Below, piece after piece: positions 42,295 to 51,791 of a stretch of DNA of 64,000 nucleotides. The translations under genes were made by a program, and so were the position numbers. Location of the stretch: NCBI RefSeq assembly GCF_002165305.2, contig NZ_CP032286.1, forward strand, positions 496,001 to 560,000. The letters are read 5' to 3'. This DNA is from Acinetobacter sp. WCHA55. Its GTDB lineage: Bacteria; Pseudomonadota; Gammaproteobacteria; Pseudomonadales; Moraxellaceae. Within the stretch, counting starts at the first letter, position 1. Each line of letters opens with the position of its first letter. The notes beneath the pieces were generated by a model. That model was not told where the DNA came from, searched no databases, and worked only from the letters and a program-made list of their open reading frames with translations.

Positions 42295-45039
42295 ATGAAT
42301 GCTGAGCAATTGCAAAAGACATTGCGCGCAAGTCAATATGCGGAACAAGTCCTATCTATACATCAAGTTTATCTTGAACAAGATTATGCAATTGATCAAT
42401 TTTCTCAGCCATTGACCACCGAACAAATTTTCGATGTCGTTCAAAACACTTTAAAAGAAATCAGTGATGAAACCACATGGATGCGCACCATCCGAATTTT
42501 ACGTGCGCGTTTAATGTTTCGCTGGATTTGGCAGGATGCCAATCAACTGATCGATGTGATGACGCTAACGCGGGAATTATCTGATTTTGCCGATGCAGCC
42601 ATTTGTGTGGCAAAAGAGTTTGCTTTAACGCCATTCGTGGCTAAACATGGTCAGCCTGTGGGCTATAACCATAAAATTCAAGATTTAATTGTGGTCGCGA
42701 TGGGGAAACTCGGTGCACAAGAATTGAACTTGTCTAGTGATATTGACTTGATCTTTGCTTTTGATGAGCAAGGTGAAACCAATGGTCGTAAATGCATTGA
42801 TGTACAACAATTTTGCATTTTATGGGGGCAGAAGCTCATTTACTTGTTGGACCATATCACCGCTGATGGTTTTGTCTTCCGTGTGGATATGCGATTGCGT
42901 CCTTGGGGCGATGGTTCTGCACTGGCCATTAGTCATGCGGCGCTGGAGAAGTATTTAAGCCAACATGGGCGCGAGTGGGAGCGCTATGCGTGGATTAAGG
43001 CGCGGATTGTAACAGGGGGCAAAGAGGGAGATGAGTTGTTGGACATGACTCGTCCTTTCGTGTTCCGTAAGTATGTCGATTACACCGCATTTGAAGCTAT
43101 GCGCGAAATGAAAGCCATGATTGAGCGTGAGGTGTTACGCCGTAATATCGAAGATGATATTAAGCTGGGTGCGGGTGGTATTCGTGAAGTCGAATTTATT
43201 GTGCAGGTTTTTCAGCTGATTTATGGTGGGGCAAAATTAGAATTACAAGACCGTCAATGTTTAGTCAGCTTACATCATTTGGGGGAAGTGGGTTTGCTGG
43301 ATGGTCAAGCGGTCAGTGAGCTGGAAGATGCTTATTTATTTCTGCGCCGTGTAGAGCATGCAATTCAAGCCTTAAATGATCAACAGACCCAGTCTTTGCC
43401 AACAGAACCAGAACTCAGACAAAGAATAATTGATACCCTGGGTTTTGCGAATTGGGATGCGTTTATTGAACATTTAAACCAAAAACGCGCCAAAGTTATT
43501 TATCAGTTTGAGCACTTAATTAAAGAAAAAGAGCATGACCCTTTCGTAGAAAGTTTCAGTCAATTAGAAGTGCGTTTAAATGAGGTCTTAGATGCGAATG
43601 CAAAAAATCTCATACACGAGTTTTGGAATGGCCATGCGCTGAAAAAACTGCCTTCAAAAGCGGTGCAACGTTTAAAAATGTTTTGGCCACATTTGATTGA
43701 GGCGATTTTACAGTCGGATAAGCCGCAAGCCGCGTTGTTACGCCTCATGCCCTTGGTCGAGTCGGTGATGCGACGCACCGTATATTTGGTTATGTTGATT
43801 GAGAGTAAAGGGGCGTTACAGCGTTTAGTGAAAATGGCAACCGTAAGTCCATGGATTTGTGAAGAATTGACCCATTATCCAGTACTATTGGATGAATTTT
43901 TGTCCATGGACTTTGAGCTGCCACGCCGTCAAGATTTGGAAGATTCGTTGCGTCAACAGTTGCTTCGCATTGAGCTTGATGATGTTGAAGACTTGATGCG
44001 TGTACTGCGCCTATTCAAAAAATCCAATGTGTTGGCAGTCGCGGCTAGCGATGTCTTGGCAGAAAGCCCATTGATGAAAGTATCCGATGCTTTGACGGAT
44101 ATTGCAGAGGTTTCGGTCAGTACGACATTAAATTTAGCCTACCAAATGACAGCAAAGAAACATGGTTATCCGCTCGATGTCGAAGGACAGCGTTGTTCGA
44201 TCGATCATTTGGCATTTGCTGTGGTAGGTTATGGCAAAGTTGGTGGGATTGAGCTGGGTTATGGCTCGGACTTAGATTTGGTCTTTATTCATTATATGGA
44301 TGAGCAAGCCGATACTGATGGGTTGAAGTCGATCAGTGGGTTTGAGTTTGCGATGCGTGTAGCGCAGAAATTTATGTCGCTGATGACCACGCAGACCCTC
44401 GATGGTCGGGTCTATGAAATCGATACGCGCTTACGCCCATCGGGTGAAGCGGGAGTATTGGTCACCAGTTTAAAGGCTTTTGAGCAATATCAGTTGAAAA
44501 ATGCATGGGTTTGGGAGCATCAAGCATTGGTACGTGCTCGTTCGATTGCGGGTGAGCCAAGTTTGCGTGATAAGTTTGAAGCATTGCGCTGTCGGATTTT
44601 GACGCAGCCACGAGATGAGGAAAATGTACGCGCAGAGGTGCTGAAGATGCGTCAAAAAATGAAAGACCATTTGGGTTCTTCTAAAGAACAACAAAAAGAT
44701 GGAATTTTTCATTTAAAACAAGATGCAGGTGGTATCGTCGATATCGAATTTATGGCACAGTATGCTGTGTTGGCGTGGAGCGGATCTCATCCAGATCTTG
44801 CTCATTATTCCGACAATGTACGAATCCTTGAAGACGCCGCAAAAGCCAGTTGCTTATCCAGTGACGATGCGACCGCATTGATTCAAGCTTATCTCAGTGA
44901 ACGAGCCGAGAGCCACCGTTTAGCCCTTGCGAATCAATCCATGCAAGTAAATGCTACGGACTGGCGCGATACCCGAGTGATCGTTTGCAAATTATGGCAA
45001 AGATTAATTGATCCAAGCTCAATCGTGAGCATTGGGTAA
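42295..45039 (+). CDS. glnE: Bifunctional [glutamine synthetase] adenylyltransferase/deadenylase
   Basis: The 914-residue enzyme controls glutamine synthetase by adding or removing AMP. It has two nucleotidyltransferase domains: GKLGAQELNLSSDIDLIFAF near residue 140 and GYGKVGGIELGYGSDLDLVF near 645. Each is followed by its helical domain (for example GAGGIREVEFIVQ and DAGGIVDIEFMAQ). The two-domain length of about 915 is slightly shorter than in E. coli (946). It lies 33 bp before ilvE. Confidence 0.96.
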   Translation: MNAEQLQKTLRASQYAEQVLSIHQVYLEQDYAIDQFSQPLTTEQIFDVVQNTLKEISDETTWMRTIRILRARLMFRWIWQDANQLIDVMTLTRELSDFADAAICVAKEFALTPFVAKHGQPVGYNHKIQDLIVVAMGKLGAQELNLSSDIDLIFAFDEQGETNGRKCIDVQQFCILWGQKLIYLLDHITADGFVFRVDMRLRPWGDGSALAISHAALEKYLSQHGREWERYAWIKARIVTGGKEGDELLDMTRPFVFRKYVDYTAFEAMREMKAMIEREVLRRNIEDDIKLGAGGIREVEFIVQVFQLIYGGAKLELQDRQCLVSLHHLGEVGLLDGQAVSELEDAYLFLRRVEHAIQALNDQQTQSLPTEPELRQRIIDTLGFANWDAFIEHLNQKRAKVIYQFEHLIKEKEHDPFVESFSQLEVRLNEVLDANAKNLIHEFWNGHALKKLPSKAVQRLKMFWPHLIEAILQSDKPQAALLRLMPLVESVMRRTVYLVMLIESKGALQRLVKMATVSPWICEELTHYPVLLDEFLSMDFELPRRQDLEDSLRQQLLRIELDDVEDLMRVLRLFKKSNVLAVAASDVLAESPLMKVSDALTDIAEVSVSTTLNLAYQMTAKKHGYPLDVEGQRCSIDHLAFAVVGYGKVGGIELGYGSDLDLVFIHYMDEQADTDGLKSISGFEFAMRVAQKFMSLMTTQTLDGRVYEIDTRLRPSGEAGVLVTSLKAFEQYQLKNAWVWEHQALVRARSIAGEPSLRDKFEALRCRILTQPRDEENVRAEVLKMRQKMKDHLGSSKEQQKDGIFHLKQDAGGIVDIEFMAQYAVLAWSGSHPDLAHYSDNVRILEDAAKASCLSSDDATALIQAYLSERAESHRLALANQSMQVNATDWRDTRVIVCKLWQRLIDPSSIVSIG

Positions 45040-45072
45040 CATGACTGTGTATATAAATTTGGAGTGTGTGTC

Positions 45073-45999
45073 ATGAATTTGGCTGATCGTGATGGTTTTA
45101 TTTGGCAAGATGGACAATTGGTTGACTGGCGTGAGGCAAAAACTCACGTATTAACACATACCTTGCACTATAGCATGGGTGTGTTTGAAGGTGTCCGTGC
45201 CTATGAAACACCGAATGGCACGGCTATTTTCCGTCTAAAAGAACACACTAAGCGTTTATTGAACTCTGCAAAAATTTATCAAATGAAAGTCCCATTTGAT
45301 CAAGCAACACTAGAGCAAGCTCAAATTGATGTGGTTCGTGAAAATAAATTAGCATCTTGCTACTTGCGTCCAATTATTTTTATTGGTTCGGAAAAGTTAG
45401 GTATTGCTGCAACAGACAATACTATTCATGCGGTGGTTGCTGCGTGGAGCTGGGGTGCGTACCTCGGTGACGAAGCAATGGCGAAAGGTATTCGTGTGAA
45501 GACCTCATCGTTTACCCATCACCATCCAAACGTGACAATGTGTAAAGCGAAAGCGTCGGGTAACTACACCTTGTCGATTTTAGCTCATCAAGAAGTAGCG
45601 CATTCAGGGTATGATGAAGCAATGCTGCTCGACCCTCAAGGTTATGTATGTCAAGGTTCTGGCGAAAACGTCTTCTTAGTGAAAGATGGTGTTTTACATA
45701 CGCCAGATATCGCAGGTGGTGCGCTTGATGGTATTACTCGTCAAACCATTATTACGATTGCAAAAGACCTAGGATATGACGTGGTTGAGCGTCGTATTAC
45801 GCGTGATGAATTCTACATTGCGGATGAAGCATTCTTTACAGGTACTGCTGCTGAAGTGACACCTATTCGTGAATATGATGACCGTGAAATTGGTTCGGGT
45901 ACGCGTGGTCCAATCACTGAGCAAATTCAAACCACATTCTTTAATGCAGTGCAGGGTAAAGACCCGAAATACGCGCACTGGTTGACTTATGTAAAATAA
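45073..45999 (+). CDS. ilvE: Branched-chain amino acid aminotransferase
   Basis: The 308-residue class IV PLP enzyme performs the last step of valine, leucine and isoleucine synthesis. HYSMGVFEGVRAYE is the conserved start, and the PLP lysine lies in KAKASGNYTLS near residue 159. The GSGENVFLVKDG segment also fits. GGAG eight bases before the ATG at 45073 decides the start over an in-frame GTG at 45064. It marks the left border of the OC locus. Confidence 0.95.
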   Translation: MNLADRDGFIWQDGQLVDWREAKTHVLTHTLHYSMGVFEGVRAYETPNGTAIFRLKEHTKRLLNSAKIYQMKVPFDQATLEQAQIDVVRENKLASCYLRPIIFIGSEKLGIAATDNTIHAVVAAWSWGAYLGDEAMAKGIRVKTSSFTHHHPNVTMCKAKASGNYTLSILAHQEVAHSGYDEAMLLDPQGYVCQGSGENVFLVKDGVLHTPDIAGGALDGITRQTIITIAKDLGYDVVERRITRDEFYIADEAFFTGTAAEVTPIREYDDREIGSGTRGPITEQIQTTFFNAVQGKDPKYAHWLTYVK

Positions 46000-46010
46000 A
46001 TGGTTCGATG

Positions 46011-46037
46011 AAAAAAGGCTCTTCGGAGCCTTTTTTT
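46011..46037 (+). terminator. Intrinsic terminator of ilvE
   Basis: The stem GGCTC-TTCG-GAGCC carries a stable UUCG tetraloop and extends through the flanking A/T pairs. Seven T follow. Confidence 0.93.
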
Positions 46038-46077
46038 ATTTTTATTATTTAAAAAGATATATGGATTATATTTTATA

Positions 46078-47134
46078 GCATTTAGTGGCTTTGTTGCATA
46101 AAGCCCTTAAAGATAGAGCTTTCCTAAGTTGCTCAAATTTAAGTGACAACTTGGGTATGAGGTCGGCCTAATTCTGTAAATCTATTTAAAATGGCTATAC
46201 GAGCATGTACCTCGTTGACTTGGCTTTGAAAGTTCCTAGCACTGAGTTTATCGCCTAATAATTTGATGCAGTGCATCTTGGTTTCAACCAGACTTCGCTG
46301 ATGGTAGCCCGACCATTTTTTCCATAGTGTCCTGCCTAAACGTTTAACAGTGCGAAGTAATTCATTTCGCTCTAGCGAATGAACTTTTTTATCTTTCCAA
46401 GGCTTGGCATTTTTTCTAGGTGGAATCACTGCATGTGCTTGCCGATCTGCAATGACCTGTCGGCATTGCTTGGTGTCATAAGCGCCATCGGTATATACGG
46501 AGTCAATCTGCTCATCCAATGGAATCTGATTGAGTAAATCCCCAAGCACCTGTGAATCACTTACATTGTTGGTCGTGAGCTGAACGGCTCGTATTTGCAG
46601 GGTTCTAGCATCTATACCAATATGAAGTTTACACCATTGGCGACGATATTCAGACTGATGCTTTTTACGTTTCCATTCACCTTCGCCCAAAAACTTTAAG
46701 CCAGTAGAGTCTACGAGTAGATGAAGCCCATCACTGTTTTTCTGATAACTAATTGCAATATCAATATGCTTTTGTCTTCTACAAAGCGTACTGTAATCTG
46801 GTGCTGTCCAATCTAATCCACAAAGTTTAATTAAGCTTTGAACAAAGCCAGTGACCATGCGTAAAGTAAGTCTAAATAGAGATTTGATCATCAAACAGCA
46901 TTGAATCGCTATGTCGGAGTAGGTTTGACTTCGACCTTGTTTGCCTTGAGGTTCTGCATACCATTGTGTTTTTGGATCGAACCAAATGGCAATATTCCCA
47001 CGATTAATGAGAGCTCGGTTATATGCGGGCCAATTGGTTGTGCGGTAGATTTTGTGTGTAGGCTTCTTCATTTGGAAATTATATTGCTGAAGAAGCCCTT
47101 AAGAACAGCTTTGTGCAACAAAGCCGCATTTAGT
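46078..47134 (-). mobile_element. Complete IS5-family (IS903-group-like) insertion sequence with 9-bp target duplication
   Basis: The element spans 46087-47125 (1039 bp). Its 18-bp terminal inverted repeats begin GGCTTTGTTGCA and match at 17 of 18 positions. The 9-bp direct repeat GCATTTAGT lies at 46078-46086 and 47126-47134. The 9-bp duplication, the GGCTTTGTTG ends and a single transposase gene are typical of the IS903 group of IS5. The intact target duplication shows simple transposition without later rearrangement. Confidence 0.93.
46139..47071 (-). CDS. IS5-family transposase
   Basis: The 310-residue transposase is uninterrupted. The DDE residues appear as D121 (VDSTGLKF), D195 (YTDGAYD) and E263, and the family signature Y-(2)-R-(3)-E-(6)-K is exactly met by Y256, R259, E263 and K270. 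The N-terminus (MKKPTHKIYRTTNWPAYNRALINRG starts with basic residues) resembles IS903-type transposases, which are about 307 residues. Terminal repeats enclose it closely, so the element looks able to move. Confidence 0.93.
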   Translation of the reverse strand: MKKPTHKIYRTTNWPAYNRALINRGNIAIWFDPKTQWYAEPQGKQGRSQTYSDIAIQCCLMIKSLFRLTLRMVTGFVQSLIKLCGLDWTAPDYSTLCRRQKHIDIAISYQKNSDGLHLLVDSTGLKFLGEGEWKRKKHQSEYRRQWCKLHIGIDARTLQIRAVQLTTNNVSDSQVLGDLLNQIPLDEQIDSVYTDGAYDTKQCRQVIADRQAHAVIPPRKNAKPWKDKKVHSLERNELLRTVKRLGRTLWKKWSGYHQRSLVETKMHCIKLLGDKLSARNFQSQVNEVHARIAILNRFTELGRPHTQVVT

Positions 47135-47233
47135 TGGTTATAAGGGATCAGAGTTTTTTGAACTTTTAGTAAAAAATAATATTCTTAAAGCATACATAGT
47201 ATAATTAATTTGTTATTATTTATTAAAAACGAG

Positions 47234-48130
47234 ATGTATTTAAAATTTTCACCCATGATTAACAGTCTTATATATAAAGCAAAAGTATTTAGAACATTTT
47301 TTATTTCTGATGAGAGATATTTAAAGAAGAGGTTTATTAATAAATTAGGGTATATGCCAAATTTTAATCAACCTGAAAGTTTTAATGAGAAAGTTACTGC
47401 ACGAATGATTTTTGAAAGAAGTGCATTGCATACCAAATTAGCCGATAAATTAGCAGTAAGAGAGTTAGTTGTAGATCGGATTGGAGAAAAACATTTGGTT
47501 CCACTTGTAGGAACATATTGTGATTTTAAGTATATTGATTTTGATCAACTTCCGAACCAATTCGTTTTAAAGTGTACTCATGACAGTGGAAGTGCAATTG
47601 TTTGCCGTGATAAAAGTAGATTTGATATTAATCGTGCAGAAAGCAAACTAAATAATAGTTTAAAAATGAATATGTACTACCGCAAGCGAGAGTGGCACTA
47701 TAAAAATATTTCGCCGCTCATTTTGGCAGAACATTATGTTGACTTATATCGTGATGCTAACACGCATGCCACCATTACAACATGTCGTGTCCATTGTTTT
47801 GAGGGGCAGCCTAAGTATATTGAAGTCGATGTACAGGGGCGTGATGGTACAGAGTATTCAAATATTTATGATACCTCTTGGGTGCTACAGCCTTTTACGG
47901 TGGATTATAAAGAGAATACGCCAGAATCGGTGATAGAACCGTGCAAGATGCATAAAATGGTTGAGCTGTCTGAGCAGTTATGTTTGGAATATGGTTATAG
48001 TCGAATTGATTTCCTATTGTCACAAGATGAAGTTTTGTTTAGTGAAATCACGTTGACTCCAAATGCTGGGCGTATGGTTATTTCTCCTGTTGAGTGGGAT
48101 GTAAAACTTGGAAAATTATGGCGCTCTTAA
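47234..48130 (+). CDS. TupA-like ATP-grasp protein
   Basis: A 298-residue protein whose FVLKCTHDSGSAIVCRDK stretch is the ATP-grasp lysine/glycine-rich loop of TupA-like proteins. The C-terminal YSRIDFLLSQDEVLFSEITLTPNAG has the metal-binding E...TLTPN signature. The early LPSFNQPESFNEK-like MPNFNQPESFNEKV also fits. TupA-like proteins occur in envelope polysaccharide loci and may form amide links on sugars or teichuronopeptides. The ATG at 47234 is chosen with low certainty; in-frame ATG 47255 or TTG 47210 are possible. It lies right beside the IS, at the left end of the OC locus. Confidence 0.7.
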   Translation: MYLKFSPMINSLIYKAKVFRTFFISDERYLKKRFINKLGYMPNFNQPESFNEKVTARMIFERSALHTKLADKLAVRELVVDRIGEKHLVPLVGTYCDFKYIDFDQLPNQFVLKCTHDSGSAIVCRDKSRFDINRAESKLNNSLKMNMYYRKREWHYKNISPLILAEHYVDLYRDANTHATITTCRVHCFEGQPKYIEVDVQGRDGTEYSNIYDTSWVLQPFTVDYKENTPESVIEPCKMHKMVELSEQLCLEYGYSRIDFLLSQDEVLFSEITLTPNAGRMVISPVEWDVKLGKLWRS

Positions 48131-48609
48131 TCACATATTGATAAATATGTAAAAAAAACTAAATGAATAAATTGTTTTTATAAAGATAGAGTCATCATGG
48201 AATTATCTATGATGGCTCGGTTGGTTTTTAATTTTGGTATTTTTCCTGATTAATTTAAGCCAATGTTTTGTATGAGTTTAATATTTTTTTGATAGTGTGA
48301 TTTTTAATAAAAGGTACTTCATAAACTTCTCCGTGCATAGATAAAAGTTATCCTATTACAAAGGTGTTGCTATTTAAAAATAAGCTTCTTTTATTTAGTT
48401 GACAGTCTTCAACCGAAGGGTAGGTTTTCATATCTCAAAGAGTTTGTATAGTTATAGGAGATAGTTTTGTGTTGGATAGTAATTTAGTAAGAAAAATTAT
48501 ATGGTGTAACGATCTATAATTTAAATACAGATGTATTTAAAAACCCTAATTACACAGTAATTAGGGTTTTATTTTAGATTGGTTTAATTAATTAGCTAGT
48601 GGCTTTCAT
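48131..48609. other. AT-rich spacer in the OC locus
   Basis: No gene is supported in these 479 bp between two convergent transcription units. Only the bidirectional terminator at 48540-48570 was identified. The low GC and lack of frames could reflect decayed DNA. Confidence 0.5.
48540..48570. terminator. Bidirectional terminator for the TupA-like gene and the epimerase operon
   Basis: The perfect 14-bp stem AAAACCCTAATTAC / GTAATTAGGGTTTT has a 3-base loop and T-runs in both orientations. Confidence 0.88.
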
Positions 48610-49632
48610 TCAAATCTGGTAAAAGTCACGATACCAATCTACAAATTGTTTCACACCATCTTCAACTGAAACAGAGGGTTTATATCCCACACTTTTTTCT
48701 AAAGCACTGCTATCTGCGAGGGTGTCGGGCACATCGCCTGCTTGGAGAGGGAGTAATTCAGTGATGGCCTTTTTACCAGTAGAATTTTCAATAGCTTTTA
48801 TAAAGTCTATTAGCTTAACTGGATTATTATTACCAATATTAAAAATGCGGAAAGGCGCATTGCTGCTTGATGGGTCCGGGTAATTACTGTCCCAATTTGG
48901 ATTGACTTCAGCAATTTGATCACTTGAGCGAATCACACCCTCAACAATATCTGAAATAAAAGTAAAGTCTCGGCTATGATTGCCATGATTGAAGACTTGG
49001 ATTGTTTTACCCTCAATAATATTTTTGGTGAATTTGAAGGGTGCCATATCAGGGCGACCCCAAGGCCCATAAACGGTAAAAAAGCGTAAGCCTGTGGTCG
49101 GCAGTTGAAATAGGTGGCTATAGCTATGAGCCATTAGCTCATTCGCACGTTTGGTTGCCGCGTAAAATTGGACAGGATGATCTACACCATGTTGCTCACT
49201 AAAAGGCATGGTGGTATTTGCACCATATACACTGCTGGTGCTGGCATAGGTTAGATGCGGTGTTTTCGCGTAGCGGCATGCTTCAATAATGTTAGTAAAG
49301 CCAATAATATTGCTTTCTACATAACTCATTGGGTTTTCAAGTGAGTAGCGCACACCTGCTTGAGCAGCCAAGTGAATCACACGGTCAAACTGGTGTTGCA
49401 AAAAGCATTGATCAACTGCTGTTTTATCGGCAAGATTGGCTTGAATGAAGTCAAATTGGCCAGTGCTTTGTTGAGCGGTTTGATGTAGTAAGTCGATACG
49501 TGCTTGTTTTAAAGCCGGATCATAATAATCATTCATATTGTCAAAACCGACAACACTATCACCACGTTCAAGTAGTTTTTTAGAGACATGAAAGCCGATA
49601 AAGCCTGCTGCGCCTGTTACTAAAACCTTCAT
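48610..49632 (-). CDS. UDP-glucuronate 4-epimerase (CapI-like)
   Basis: A 340-residue extended short-chain dehydrogenase. The NAD-binding [10 protein letters not shown] is near residue 7 and the catalytic YAATK is near residue 147. [15 protein letters not shown] is characteristic of UDP-GlcA 4-epimerases (CapI/LspL), and [14 protein letters not shown] also fits. It would convert UDP-glucuronate to UDP-galacturonate. The next gene upstream, ugd, makes the substrate and overlaps it by 4 bp, which strongly supports the assignment. It is the last gene of a two-gene minus-strand unit. Confidence 0.88.
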   Translation of the reverse strand: MKVLVTGAAGFIGFHVSKKLLERGDSVVGFDNMNDYYDPALKQARIDLLHQTAQQSTGQFDFIQANLADKTAVDQCFLQHQFDRVIHLAAQAGVRYSLENPMSYVESNIIGFTNIIEACRYAKTPHLTYASTSSVYGANTTMPFSEQHGVDHPVQFYAATKRANELMAHSYSHLFQLPTTGLRFFTVYGPWGRPDMAPFKFTKNIIEGKTIQVFNHGNHSRDFTFISDIVEGVIRSSDQIAEVNPNWDSNYPDPSSSNAPFRIFNIGNNNPVKLIDFIKAIENSTGKKAITELLPLQAGDVPDTLADSSALEKSVGYKPSVSVEDGVKQFVDWYRDFYQI

Positions 49633-50798
49633 TCATCGCCTCCAAAAATATCCCGGGTATAGATTTTATCCTCAACATCACTTAAATCTTGTGACTTACG
49701 ATTGGCGATGATGACATCACTTTGTTGTTTAAATTGGTCTAAATCATTAATGACTTTGGATTTGAAAAACTCATCTTCATTTAAAGTTGGTTCATAAACA
49801 ATTACATCAATACCTTTGGCTTTGATGCGTTTCATTACACCTTGAATTGCGGAGGCGCGGAAGTTATCGGAGCCACTTTTCATCACTAAACGATAAATGC
49901 CGACGGTATTAGGATTTTTTGCAATAATAGAGTCTGCAATAAAGTCCTTACGGGTACTGTTAGAATCTACAATAGCCTGAATCAGGTTACTCGGCACTTG
50001 ATTGTAGTTAGCAAGAAGTTGCTTGGTGTCCTTAGGTAGGCAATAGCCACCATAGCCAAAAGATGGGTTGTTATAATGATTGCCAATGCGTTGATCTAAA
50101 CATACGCCTTCAATAATTTGACGAGTGTCTAGACCGAAAGACTGGGCATAAGTATCGAGTTCATTAAAGTAAGCGACACGCATCGCGAGATAGGTGTTGG
50201 CAAATAACTTGATCGCTTCGGCTTCAGTTGAGTCAGTAAACAATACAGGACTGTCTTTTTTGATTGCACCTTCGATCAGCATATCTGCAAACAATTGAGC
50301 ACGTTCTGACTTTTCACCAACAATAATTCGAGAGGGATAAAGGTTGTCATGTAGCGCCTTACCTTCACGTAAAAATTCTGGGGAGAAGATCACATTGTCA
50401 GTGTTGTACTGGCTTTTGACTTTTTGCGTAAAGCCCACTGGCACGGTTGATTTGATAATCATGGTTGCCTGAGGATTAATCTCTACCACATCTCGAATAA
50501 CACTTTCCACACTCTGCGTGTTGAAATAATTAGTTTGCACATCATAGTCGGTAGGTGTTGCAATGATGACAAAATCAGCGCCTCGATAGGCTTCATATTT
50601 GTCAGTTGTGGCACGAAAATTGAGCGGTTTCTCGCTTAAAAATGTTGATATATCTGTGTCTTGAATCGGGGAGATTTTTTGATTCAACATGTCAACTTTC
50701 GTGTCGATGATATCTAGTGCAATCACTTCATGGTGTTGTGAGAAGATCATGGCATTAGAAAGGCCGACGTAACCTGTGCCTGCAACTGCTATTTTCAT
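49629..50798 (-). CDS. ugd: UDP-glucose 6-dehydrogenase
   Basis: The 389-residue enzyme oxidises UDP-glucose to UDP-glucuronate. The N-terminal [10 protein letters not shown] is the NAD loop. The catalytic cysteine is in [15 protein letters not shown] near residue 250. [22 protein letters not shown] is a strong Ugd signature. It is of the short E. coli type. It forms a translationally coupled pair with the epimerase gene and is transcribed divergently from the glycosyltransferase operon. Confidence 0.93.
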   Translation of the reverse strand: MKIAVAGTGYVGLSNAMIFSQHHEVIALDIIDTKVDMLNQKISPIQDTDISTFLSEKPLNFRATTDKYEAYRGADFVIIATPTDYDVQTNYFNTQSVESVIRDVVEINPQATMIIKSTVPVGFTQKVKSQYNTDNVIFSPEFLREGKALHDNLYPSRIIVGEKSERAQLFADMLIEGAIKKDSPVLFTDSTEAEAIKLFANTYLAMRVAYFNELDTYAQSFGLDTRQIIEGVCLDQRIGNHYNNPSFGYGGYCLPKDTKQLLANYNQVPSNLIQAIVDSNSTRKDFIADSIIAKNPNTVGIYRLVMKSGSDNFRASAIQGVMKRIKAKGIDVIVYEPTLNEDEFFKSKVINDLDQFKQQSDVIIANRKSQDLSDVEDKIYTRDIFGGDE

Positions 50799-50941
50799 AT
50801 CAACCTGATTATATATTCTTCATATGAGAGCTAAGTGAACCCTGTAAAGGATTTATCTAAGCGATTTCGTATCATAGCACAAACTATTTTTGAGTATTAT
50901 GAGGGCTTTGAAAAAGCCATACACTAACTTATTGCAAGAAA

Positions 50942-50950
50942 TGTTATGAT
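50942..50950 (+). promoter_or_regulatory. Candidate extended -10 promoter of the OC glycosyltransferase operon
   Basis: TGTTATGAT fits an extended -10 (TG, one base, TATGAT) 30 bp before the first start codon; the -35 is poor. No JUMPstart/ops element was seen. Confidence 0.4.
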
Positions 50951-50980
50951 ACAACACAGAATGCTGGTGGATGATAGAAC

Positions 50981-51754
50981 ATGCTAGAAAACGTAAACGA
51001 CTCGTTGTCAAAACAGGCTGAAACACAAACAGAACAAAACATTGTGTTATGCATGAAATGGGGCACCAAATATGGAGCCGAGTACGTCAATCGTTTATAT
51101 AACATGGTGAAGCGTCACACCACGGTTGATTTTAAAATGGTTTGTCTAACAGATCGTACGGAAAGAATTGACCCTGCAATCGAATGTTTCCCCATTCCAC
51201 CTTTAGCTCTTCCAGAGGGAAGTCCGGAACGCGGTTGGAATAAATTATCTACATTCGAGCCAGACTTGTACGGTTTACAGGGTAATGCGCTCTTTTTAGA
51301 TTTGGATGTGGTGATTGTTGATAATATTGACAGTTTTTTTACCCATCCTGGAGACTTCCTGATTATCCATGACTGGAAACGCCCTTGGCGGATTACAGGC
51401 AACAGCTCGGTTTACCGTTTTAAACTGGGTGCTTTCCCTGGACTGATGCCTTATTTTCGGGAGCATTTTGATGAAATTCGTCAAAAATTCCGCAATGAGC
51501 AAGCTTATTTGTCTTGGTATGTCGATCAAGAGAAAAAACTTTCTTACTGGCCTGACAGTTGGTGCAAGAGTTACAAATATCACTGTTTGCAAAAAATTCC
51601 GTTGGCATACTTTAAACCCCCTGTAAAACCTGAAGGGGTGAAGGTCATTATTTTCCATGGTGAAATCAATCCACCTGATGCGATTAATGGTGGTGGTGGA
51701 AAATGGTATCGTTATGTATTGCCTTCACAGTGGATTAAGGATGCGTGGCAATAA
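50981..51754 (+). CDS. Glycosyltransferase (GT-A fold), OC locus
   Basis: A 257-residue cytoplasmic protein. NIVLCMKWGTKYGAEYVNRL begins a nucleotide-sugar domain, and ALFLDLDVVIVDNID contains the DxD metal motif. HGEINP near the end resembles the C-terminal histidine loop of GT8-like retaining transferases. The exact CAZy family is unclear. It is the first gene of the plus-strand OC operon, behind a candidate promoter and a GGTGGA ribosome-binding site. Its acceptor is presumably the LOS core. Confidence 0.7.
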   Translation: MLENVNDSLSKQAETQTEQNIVLCMKWGTKYGAEYVNRLYNMVKRHTTVDFKMVCLTDRTERIDPAIECFPIPPLALPEGSPERGWNKLSTFEPDLYGLQGNALFLDLDVVIVDNIDSFFTHPGDFLIIHDWKRPWRITGNSSVYRFKLGAFPGLMPYFREHFDEIRQKFRNEQAYLSWYVDQEKKLSYWPDSWCKSYKYHCLQKIPLAYFKPPVKPEGVKVIIFHGEINPPDAINGGGGKWYRYVLPSQWIKDAWQ

Positions 51755-51791
51755 GTGCCTATTAGACTCAGATTTTGAAGTGATCAAGTGA

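Noticed and set aside
50799..50980. JUMPstart/ops antitermination element before the OC operon
   Set aside because: No GGCGGTAGC-like sequence in either strand of the divergent intergenic region.
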